From NCBI GenBank assembly GCA_903879775.1, contig CAIRMY010000171.1, positions 1 through 9,858 on the forward strand: a stretch of 9,858 bases of DNA, in the 5' to 3' direction. This document shows, one piece after another, positions 1 through 5,440 of this stretch. The position numbers and the translations under genes are program-made. The notes under the pieces are model-generated. The model was not told where the DNA came from. It saw only the letters and a program-made list of their open reading frames with translations, and ran no database searches. Numbering within the stretch: position 1 is the stretch's first letter; each line of letters opens with the position of its first letter. Source of the DNA: an uncultured Bacteroidota bacterium. GTDB lineage: Bacteria > Bacteroidota > Bacteroidia > NS11-12g > UBA955.

Positions 1-150
1 AAGAAGTTGACCTTGAAGTTTCCCGCTTAATTGTCTGGGATTAAATGTTCTAAGCCATGCGAAAGAAGTATTATCTTTTAAAAAAGATGGTTCAGGACTG
101 CTATTTTCTTCGCAATAAAGGTGGAGATTATCTTGCCAATTTGGATGCAT
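1..150 (-). CDS. O-methyltransferase, N-terminal part (runs off left edge)
   Basis: Reading the minus strand from the ATG at 150-148 gives 50 codons with no stop before the left edge. The peptide begins MHPNWQDNLHLYCEEN, continues with SPEPSFLKD, and ends QLSGKLQGQLL. These match, from memory, the start of Bacteroidota class I SAM-dependent O-methyltransferases (the caffeoyl-CoA/catechol type), where a 'SPEP' segment is followed by 'RMLSGHLQGR' just before the SAM-binding 'EIGTYTGYS' motif. That motif would lie past the left edge, so catalytic residues cannot be checked. The start is the first ATG after an in-frame stop (TGA, plus-strand 184-186). The gene is divergent to the DUF2795 gene with 82 bases between starts. 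The methyl acceptor is unknown. Confidence 0.72.
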   Translation of the reverse strand, partial: MHPNWQDNLHLYCEENSSPEPSFLKDNTSFAWLRTFNPRQLSGKLQGQLL

Positions 151-174
151 AATAAAATGATTACAAAAATGGTG

Positions 175-204
175 TTGTTTTATTCAAATAAAAATATATT
201 TTCG
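175..204 (+). promoter_or_regulatory. Candidate Bacteroidota-type promoter for the DUF2795 gene
   Basis: TTG at 175-177 and TATTTTCG at 197-204 are separated by 19 bases. This resembles the Bacteroidota primary sigma-factor promoter (-33 TTTG, about 19-21 bases, -7 TAnnTTTG) with one mismatch in the -7 box. It would give a leader of roughly 25 bases before the ATG at 233. The region is very AT-rich, so a chance match is possible. Confidence 0.38.
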
Positions 205-232
205 CGTTAAATTAAACAAACAAAAAAAGCTT

Positions 233-454
233 ATGTATTGGACACTTGAATTCGTAAGTTATTTGGACGATGCTCCATGGCCTGCAACCAAAGATGAACT
301 AATTGATTACGGTATTCGTTCTGGAGCTCCTTTAGAGGTTATTGAAAACCTACAAGAGCTAGAAGACGATGGAGAGCCGTATGAAAGCATTGAAGAGATT
401 TGGAGTGATTATCCTACCGATGATGACTATTTCTTCAATGAAGATGAATTATAA
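233..454 (+). CDS. DUF2795 family small acidic protein
   Basis: A 73-residue protein of unknown function. It matches the DUF2795 pattern: a short lead-in (residues 1-15, with LEFVSYLDD), then WPATKDELIDYGIRSGAP (residues 16-33), then a helix ending in an acidic loop (VIENLQELEDDGEPYESI). The 'P-A-[ST]-K-[DE]-E-L' motif and the 'GAP-x-x-V' turn are the family's most recognisable parts. It is strikingly acidic: about 23 Asp/Glu against one Lys and one Arg, with the acid concentrated in the C-terminal third. There is no signal peptide or membrane segment, so it should be cytoplasmic. The start is preceded by an A-rich leader (ACAAACAAAAAAAGCTT) instead of a Shine-Dalgarno site, as is common in the phylum. 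It is a single-gene unit closed by a hairpin terminator. The role is not known. Confidence 0.88.
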   Translation: MYWTLEFVSYLDDAPWPATKDELIDYGIRSGAPLEVIENLQELEDDGEPYESIEEIWSDYPTDDDYFFNEDEL

Positions 455-481
455 AAAAAAGCGGCATTGCCGCTTTTTTTT
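453..481. terminator. Bidirectional intrinsic terminator between DUF2795 gene and hflX
   Basis: A perfect GCGGC (461-465) / GCCGC (469-473) stem with an ATT loop is flanked by eight A on the left (453-460) and eight T on the right (474-481). The A/T runs can extend the stem, and on either strand the hairpin is followed by a U-tract. It sits between the stop of the DUF2795 gene (454) and the stop of hflX on the other strand (506), so it can serve both converging genes. Confidence 0.93.
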
Positions 482-505
482 ATAATATTCAAATAAAAAT
501 TGAAC

Positions 506-1669
506 TTATATTTTCGTTTTAAGCAATTCAGTAACTAAAGCAGTTCTTAATTTTTCTACATTTGTTTTATTGGTTGCTGAAATAAATACTGCGGGCGCAT
601 TTTCTTTTGCCATCCAACTTTTTTCAAATTGCTCTATAGTTAATCCTGTGTTACCTACAAAAAAGTCATCTTCTTTACCTTTAAAGGCATCCACTTTATT
701 GAAAACAATTAATTCCGGCTTGCTTGAAGCTCCTATACTGTGAAGGGTTTCTTTCACTGATTGCATTTGTTTTTCATAGTTTGGATTGCTTATATCGACA
801 ACATGAACCAATAAGTCGGCTTCTAATGCTTCTGCCAAAGTGCTTTTAAAACTCTCAACTAAAAGTGTTGGTAGTTTACGAATAAATCCAACGGTATCAC
901 TCAATAAAATTGGAACATTTTGACCTTCATCTGATGGATGTGGTAAAACTACTTTTCTAACGGTTGAATCAAGGGTGGCGAATAATTTATTTTCGACCAA
1001 TACATCAGATCGACTAATAAGGTTCATGATTGTGCTTTTGCCAACGTTTGTATATCCAACGAGTGCTGCTCTCAGTGCGCCTTCGCGTGAAGATCTTTGA
1101 GTATTGCCAATTTTTTCAATGTGCAATAATCGTTCTTTGAGTAAAGAAATTCTATTTCTCAAAGTTCGTCGGTCTGTTTCAATTTCAGTTTCACCGGGTC
1201 CTTTCATTCCAATTCCGCCTTTTTGTTTGCTTAAATGCGTCCACATCCCTGTAAGTCTTGGAAGTAAAAATATACTTTGAGCCAATTCAACCTGAGTTTT
1301 AGCTTGTGCAGTTTGCGCATTAGTGGCAAAAATATCTAAAATTAAATGTGTTCTGGTCAATACCTTAACATCAATTAATTCTCGTTCTAGGTTACGCACT
1401 TGAGCTGGACTTAAATCATCGTCAAAAATTGCAATGTCAACATTATTTAGTTTGCAGTATTCAGCAATTTCTTGCATTTTACCTTTTCCTACATATGTTT
1501 TGGCATGCGGATGTTCAAGTTTTTGAGTGAAACGTTTTATACTTCTTGCACCTGAAGTATAAACCAATTGCTCAAGTTCGTCGAGATATTCATCAACAGA
1601 TAATTCTTGTTTTTGAGATTGCACCCCAACAACAATGGCAATTTCCTCAGGTTTGTCGTTTTCTATCAA
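506..1669 (-). CDS. hflX: GTPase HflX
   Basis: A complete 387-residue HflX, a GTPase that binds the ribosome at the peptidyl-transferase region and can split stalled 70S ribosomes. The N-terminal HflX domain contains YVGKGKMQEI (residues 59-68) and the conserved IFDDDLSPAQVRNLE (81-95). The glycine-rich linker GGIGMKGPGETEIETDRR lies at 151-168. The G domain has G1 GYTNVGKST (205-213), a G2 region with TLDST (232-236), G3 DTVGF (258-262), G4 NKVD (324-327) and G5 SAT (364-366), all intact. It ends just after the G domain, without a long C-terminal extension. The start ATG is preceded by an AT-rich 74-base gap to the divergent gene at 1744. It converges on the DUF2795 gene across the shared terminator. 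Identification is very secure. Confidence 0.98.
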   Translation of the reverse strand: MIENDKPEEIAIVVGVQSQKQELSVDEYLDELEQLVYTSGARSIKRFTQKLEHPHAKTYVGKGKMQEIAEYCKLNNVDIAIFDDDLSPAQVRNLERELIDVKVLTRTHLILDIFATNAQTAQAKTQVELAQSIFLLPRLTGMWTHLSKQKGGIGMKGPGETEIETDRRTLRNRISLLKERLLHIEKIGNTQRSSREGALRAALVGYTNVGKSTIMNLISRSDVLVENKLFATLDSTVRKVVLPHPSDEGQNVPILLSDTVGFIRKLPTLLVESFKSTLAEALEADLLVHVVDISNPNYEKQMQSVKETLHSIGASSKPELIVFNKVDAFKGKEDDFFVGNTGLTIEQFEKSWMAKENAPAVFISATNKTNVEKLRTALVTELLKTKI

Positions 1670-1688
1670 AATAATTGAATTTAGAATA

Positions 1689-1696
1689 CAAAATTA
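1689..1696 (-). promoter_or_regulatory. Candidate -7 box for hflX
   Basis: On the minus strand the gap upstream of hflX reads TAATTTTG, an exact match to the Bacteroidota -7 consensus TAnnTTTG, about 20 bases before the ATG at 1669. I do not see a good TTTG partner at the expected upstream distance, so this is a half-match only. Confidence 0.33.
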
Positions 1697-1704
1697 CAAT
1701 TGTA

Positions 1705-1736
1705 TTTGGGAATGTGGTGTTTGAAATCGATTTTTG
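1705..1736 (+). promoter_or_regulatory. Candidate promoter for the secreted-protein/DUF6427 pair
   Basis: TTTG at 1705-1708 and GATTTTTG at 1729-1736 (one mismatch to TAnnTTTG) are 20 bases apart, the spacing expected for a Bacteroidota promoter. If used, transcription would start only a few bases before the ATG at 1744, giving an almost leaderless message. That makes the assignment uncertain. GAGGG at 1736-1740 could also act as a closely spaced ribosome binding site. Confidence 0.28.
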
Positions 1737-1743
1737 AGGGAAT

Positions 1744-3210
1744 ATGCGCAATTTTTTTTCAGTATTCATAATCTGTTGTTTTATTCAAATAGCGGTTGCG
1801 CAACATTATATTCTGTCGAATGTCCCTCAATTAAGTCAAAAAAAGAGTATTTATCACCGGCCCATTGGTGTGAATGGTGGAGGTTCCTATTTTCTAAATT
1901 ATGCCCAAGAGAATTTAACCGATGGATTTAGTATCGAGCGTTTTGATTCAGAATTGAGCTTTGTTCAAGGTAGATTTTTTGAAGGCGGAAAGAAAATTTT
2001 TATTTTGAAAATTTTCACAACTGATTCAGGAATTAATTGGATTTCGGTGTTTCGCAAACGCAATGAAAAAACGAAATTGTATTTGAATAGCATTGATTTG
2101 AATCTTGAGGGTAGTGTTAAAACAAAGTTTATTTCGGATTTTGATTTAAAAAATATTGATGTTAACGATTTTTATGCCGATTGCAGTGCGGACAAGAAAA
2201 AATGGTCATTGACATATTTGAAACATGCGGGAGACGATTTAACAGAAATTGGATTTCAAATTTATAGTATTGAGGGAAATAAAATATTTTCAGAGAAAAA
2301 GTATGTTAATTCAAGACAAAGTTCAGTTCGATTAGAGTCAACTATATTGTCTGACAGCAATCAATTTGTTGGCAGTTTATTGGTGGAATTGCCTCGCGAT
2401 TTTGGCAGTAGAGGCTATAAAAATATTGATTTGTACTTGTTGAAATTCAGCAAAGAATTTTCTGATGTAAAAAAAATACCATTGAGTTCAAATTATTTGA
2501 ATTCAGAGATTATGGTCGATCCCCAAACACAGAATATTTATCTTGGTGGTTTATTTGGAGATGCCAGAGGAATTGATATTGATGGATGTTTTACAGTTAA
2601 AATCCTCCAAAAAGAATTTCGAAACGACCAACTTTACGAATCAAAATTCAGTGAAATTTTGGTGAAGCAAATACTCGGAATAAATACGATAAAAAGAAAC
2701 AGAGAAATGCCAAAAAATTTCTTCTTTCGGAGAATGGTTTTAACATCAACCGGAAAGTTAGTATGTATTTTAGAGCAATATTCAGAATCAAAACAATTGG
2801 AAACATATTATATCAATGGAATTCCTCAAACATCAACCCGTATATTGTATCACTGTGGAGATGTTTTAACCTTGTTTTTAGATACAATGGGTCAAATTGA
2901 TAGCTCTTTGGTTTTACGTAAGGACCAAACAGGAACGATGTATAATTTATATTTAATGGGTATAGGAACCTATGTTTGTCAAGATGGAATTCATATCATT
3001 TACAATTCTGATATTGCAAAAAGCAATGAAATTGTTGATGTTACAATTAAGTCGAACTATACAATGGAATCAAAAGTAATCATGAGTAGTGATCAATTTT
3101 ACAATTTGGTAATTCCATATGATGGCAAAGAGATGGAATATTGCACATTTACGGTACCTTTGTTCCGCGATAAGCAATGGTTTTGGATGCAAATTACCGG
3201 GTATGATTAA
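1744..3210 (+). CDS. Secreted protein of unknown function, possibly beta-propeller-like
   Basis: A 488-residue protein I do not recognise as a named family. It opens with a clear Sec signal peptide: MRN, then a hydrophobic stretch FFSVFIICCFIQI, then AVA before QHY, so signal peptidase I should cleave near residue 19. The lack of a lipobox at that point argues for a periplasmic or secreted protein instead of a lipoprotein. The mature part is a run of short alternating hydrophobic/polar segments with turns (for example FVGSLLVELP, NIYLGGLFGD, KLVCILEQY), a composition typical of all-beta, repeat-built folds such as propellers. I see no catalytic motif and no type IX secretion sorting domain at the C-terminus, which ends QWFWMQITGYD. 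Its last 8 bases overlap the start of the DUF6427 gene, so the two are probably one operon. The ORF is long and has a credible start and leader, so I am sure it is a gene but not of its role. Confidence 0.85.
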   Translation: MRNFFSVFIICCFIQIAVAQHYILSNVPQLSQKKSIYHRPIGVNGGGSYFLNYAQENLTDGFSIERFDSELSFVQGRFFEGGKKIFILKIFTTDSGINWISVFRKRNEKTKLYLNSIDLNLEGSVKTKFISDFDLKNIDVNDFYADCSADKKKWSLTYLKHAGDDLTEIGFQIYSIEGNKIFSEKKYVNSRQSSVRLESTILSDSNQFVGSLLVELPRDFGSRGYKNIDLYLLKFSKEFSDVKKIPLSSNYLNSEIMVDPQTQNIYLGGLFGDARGIDIDGCFTVKILQKEFRNDQLYESKFSEILVKQILGINTIKRNREMPKNFFFRRMVLTSTGKLVCILEQYSESKQLETYYINGIPQTSTRILYHCGDVLTLFLDTMGQIDSSLVLRKDQTGTMYNLYLMGIGTYVCQDGIHIIYNSDIAKSNEIVDVTIKSNYTMESKVIMSSDQFYNLVIPYDGKEMEYCTFTVPLFRDKQWFWMQITGYD

Positions 3211-4195
3211 GAAGTTTTTTGATAATAAAATTGGTTCTCTTGCCTTGGTGATCATTGTTTTATTGATCATTCGAATTCCGGTTTTTTTATTGTTGCCAAA
3301 AGTATCTACTGATTCTGTAAATAGCGGTATTTTGTCATCGTTTTTGAATCAAATCAATGCATCGCCAATATTTTCATTTTCTTTATCATTCATTGTTTTA
3401 TTAATTGGTGGGCTCTTAATAAATAAATTATGCTGGGAATACAATGTTGTAGAGAAACCTGGTTATATAGTTTTGTATTTTTTTGGAATTTTAAATTCTT
3501 GTTTCTTAGATAATTTTTACATCACAAATATTCAATTTGGAAATTTATTTGTTCTTTTTGGGATCAATTATCTTTATATATTTATTAAAAACAATTACAA
3601 TCGACGTTGGTTATTTCTGAGTGCATTAATGTTTGGGCTTGCTGCTTTATGTATTCCTGAGCACTTTTGGGTCATTGTATTTTTAATTGCAATTGTTGTT
3701 TTATTCAAGCCAATCTTACCCGTTGATATTTTTGCGATTGTCTTTGGTTTGTTAATGCCCTATTATGTAGTTTCTTCTATTGGTTACTTGTTTTCGTTTA
3801 AATTTGATTTTTATAATTCTTGGCAGTTTTGGGTCCTAAAAAATAAAGTCATTGATTTTCATTGGTTGAAAAACGGCCCCGAAATTCTATTAATTATTGC
3901 TATGCTTGTTTTTATTTTTGTTGGCGTTTTAAAGGTAATTAGCTCTTATTTTAGATCGAATGTAGATACCCGCAGAAGTAAATTGGCGATGTTGGTTTTT
4001 GGGATTTATGTAACTGCAATATTTTTTCTAAGATTTAAAGATTATGGTCACTATTTCATAATTGCATCAGTGCCGGCATCAGTTTTTATTTCAACCTTTT
4101 ATGAAGGCAAAAGTTGGAAAAAATGGAAAGAGTTATTAAATATTTTGACACTTTTGTTTTTAGTATATACTTTATTTAGGAATTTAATAATTTAA
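3203..4195 (+). CDS. DUF6427 family multi-pass membrane protein
   Basis: A 330-residue integral membrane protein resembling the Bacteroidota DUF6427 family, whose function is unknown. I chose the ATG at 3203 over an in-frame ATG at 3119. The 28 extra residues are encoded inside the upstream gene, are not membrane-like, and would precede the usual short basic start MIKKFFDNK. About ten or eleven hydrophobic segments are visible, roughly at residues 12-31, 57-75, 87-105, 111-128, 136-151, 154-170, 173-195, 227-246, 260-276, 282-298 and 309-327. Family-like features are the basic patch NNYNRRW before the fifth segment, a 'LF.KP' turn near 168-170, LLMPYY near 183-188, and the late KDYGHYFIIASVP. 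It overlaps the preceding secreted-protein gene by 8 bases, implying translational coupling. Its 3' end overlaps the convergent AcpH-like gene by 20 bases. Family call from memory of the pattern; fairly sure. Confidence 0.8.
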   Translation: MIKKFFDNKIGSLALVIIVLLIIRIPVFLLLPKVSTDSVNSGILSSFLNQINASPIFSFSLSFIVLLIGGLLINKLCWEYNVVEKPGYIVLYFFGILNSCFLDNFYITNIQFGNLFVLFGINYLYIFIKNNYNRRWLFLSALMFGLAALCIPEHFWVIVFLIAIVVLFKPILPVDIFAIVFGLLMPYYVVSSIGYLFSFKFDFYNSWQFWVLKNKVIDFHWLKNGPEILLIIAMLVFIFVGVLKVISSYFRSNVDTRRSKLAMLVFGIYVTAIFFLRFKDYGHYFIIASVPASVFISTFYEGKSWKKWKELLNILTLLFLVYTLFRNLII

Positions 4196-4820
4196 GGTTT
4201 TTTTCTATATTAAGTTCAATATGAGCAACCAATGAAGTTAGTTCGTTAAATTGTGTTTGCGTCCAATCAGATTTATCTGCACCAACTTGATTGAATATCC
4301 GATTTAATCCGTATACAATGCCTTCATTTTCTAAATATTTGAATAAATATTGACTTTCAATAAAACGGTTCATTCGCTTAATAAATGTATCAATTTCTTG
4401 ATGATTAATTTGCAGCAATAACGCAGGAATATGTTCAATTGATTCTGATAGTTCTAAATAAAATTCATTTAACAATCCATTGCTTTTTTGAATCAGAACT
4501 TTGTCTAAAATCATTTCAATGATTACATGGAGTGCAAACCAAAATCTACTGATTTCGCATTTTTTGAAAGTTGATCTTGTTGTGTCGTGGCATTCAGCGT
4601 ATGTGAGTTTGAAAAATTCGGAATTGTGGAAGCTCTTGTCCCTCAAAAAGTGTTTAGAAATGCCCATCTGCCAAATTTCATGATTGTTATGTTGATGTAA
4701 CAATTTTTTATTGAAATCATTTGGAGTAAAATTCCTAAGTAAATCTGGCGTTAACAGTCCGAATGTGTGTATAGGATTGTTTTCTATTTTATCGAAATAA
4801 TAATGGCCAAAGAAATTCAC
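4176..4820 (-). CDS. AcpH-like (acyl carrier protein phosphodiesterase-related) protein
   Basis: A 214-residue protein distantly like AcpH, which removes the 4'-phosphopantetheine arm from acyl carrier protein. It starts at GTG (4820-4818). The start is supported because MNFFGHYYFD aligns with the MNFLAHLYL-type opening of AcpH. Matching landmarks are GLLTPDLLRNF (21-31, where AcpH has its GNFIADFVKG-like segment), GISKHFLRDKSFHNSEFF (53-70, AcpH: GI-x-LHR-x-ID-x-[FY]-TD-x-HP), and RFWFALHVIIEMILDKVL (92-109, AcpH: a helix ending in DHFL). Candidate metal-binding residues kept are His6, Asp26, His57, Asp61, His65 and Asp106, but several AcpH positions differ (Glu102 and Lys107 at the final motif). 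It is mostly helical and soluble, with no leader. The activity is uncertain, and it may be a Bacteroidota sister family with another substrate. Its 3' end overlaps the DUF6427 gene. Confidence 0.62.
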   Translation of the reverse strand: MNFFGHYYFDKIENNPIHTFGLLTPDLLRNFTPNDFNKKLLHQHNNHEIWQMGISKHFLRDKSFHNSEFFKLTYAECHDTTRSTFKKCEISRFWFALHVIIEMILDKVLIQKSNGLLNEFYLELSESIEHIPALLLQINHQEIDTFIKRMNRFIESQYLFKYLENEGIVYGLNRIFNQVGADKSDWTQTQFNELTSLVAHIELNIEKNLKLLNS

Positions 4821-4891
4821 GGAACAAATGTCTGTTTTATTTTTATATTTTTCCTGATGAAACTTAATTTGCTTAAGATTGTTTTAACTAT
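4821..4891. other. Divergent intergenic gap, AcpH-like gene / msrB
   Basis: This 71-base AT-rich gap must carry the start signals for two genes leaving in opposite directions. On the minus strand TAAGTTTC is one base off the TAnnTTTG -7 consensus, but no partner box is evident. I see no convincing plus-strand promoter, no hairpin and no Shine-Dalgarno site in front of msrB. Confidence 0.3.
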
Positions 4892-5395
4892 ATGAAATAT
4901 CTGTTGATGCTTTGTATGTGTATATTATTGCTTCACTGTAAATCAAAGTCGAATCATCAAATCATTGAAAATATGGAAACTACAAAAAATTCTAGTGAAT
5001 TCCCTGTTCATAAAACAGATCAAGAATGGAAATCAATTTTAGGCGATATTTCATATTCTATTTTAAGGCAAAAAGGTACTGAACGACCTTTTACAAGTGA
5101 GTTTGAAACTAAGTGGGATTCAGGAACCTATGTTTGCAAAGGATGCAATCAAGAACTTTTTTCGAGTTCAACGAAATTTGATGCGGGTTGTGGGTGGCCG
5201 AGTTTTTATCAATCAATTGATAAAAAGAATGTGAAAGAGATTCTCGATAAAAGCCATGGAATGACGAGGGTAGAAGTTGTTTGTTCAAATTGTGGGGGAC
5301 ATTTGGGTCACGTATTTAATGATGGATATGAACAACCAACAGGACTGCGTTATTGCATCAATGGAGCTTCTTTAGGATTCAAAAAGAAGGAATAA
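4892..5395 (+). CDS. msrB: Peptide-methionine (R)-S-oxide reductase MsrB, lipoprotein-like
   Basis: A 167-residue protein that reduces the R form of methionine sulfoxide in proteins. The SelR domain covers about residues 40-165. Zinc-binding pairs are CKGC (82-85) and CSNC (131-134). GCGWPSF (99-105) carries the usual resolving cysteine, HLGHVFNDG spans 137-145, and the catalytic cysteine is Cys155 in GLRYCIN. The sequence after it, GASLGF, departs from the common SASL[RK]F. The N-terminus MKYLLMLCMCILLLHCKSK looks like a lipoprotein leader with Cys16 as the lipidated residue, though His at -1 is not classical. This would place the enzyme in the periplasm or on the outer membrane. A second Met at residue 28 would give a cytoplasmic form if used. 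It stands 45 bases upstream of polA in the same direction, and no terminator lies between. Confidence 0.96.
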   Translation: MKYLLMLCMCILLLHCKSKSNHQIIENMETTKNSSEFPVHKTDQEWKSILGDISYSILRQKGTERPFTSEFETKWDSGTYVCKGCNQELFSSSTKFDAGCGWPSFYQSIDKKNVKEILDKSHGMTRVEVVCSNCGGHLGHVFNDGYEQPTGLRYCINGASLGFKKKE

Positions 5396-5404
5396 TTTAT
5401 TCAC

Positions 5405-5432
5405 AGCAAGGCAAAAAAAATTGTATCTTGCT
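5405..5432 (+). promoter_or_regulatory. Possible polA promoter region with small inverted repeat
   Basis: The 45-base msrB-polA gap contains AGCAAG (5405-5410) and its inverted copy CTTGCT (5427-5432), separated by 16 bases. TATCTTGC at 5424-5431 is close to the Bacteroidota -7 box (TAnnTTTG) and would start transcription a few bases before the polA ATG at 5441. No clear -33 element is present. Either polA has this weak promoter or it is read through from msrB. Confidence 0.28.
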
Positions 5433-5440
5433 CACTGAAT

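Noticed and set aside
181..500. 15-base direct repeat TATTCAAATAAAAAT at 181-195 and 486-500 flanking the DUF2795 gene
   Set aside because: In DNA this AT-rich a 15-base match in 10 kb is not surprising. No mobile-element gene lies between the copies.
1734..1931. Plus-strand open frame of 65 codons overlapping the secreted-protein start
   Set aside because: It is out of frame with the longer 488-residue gene, which has a clear signal peptide; the short frame has no supported product.
3119..3202. Longer start for the DUF6427 gene
   Set aside because: The extra residues fall inside the well-supported secreted-protein gene and lack membrane character. The ATG at 3203 gives the expected short basic start.
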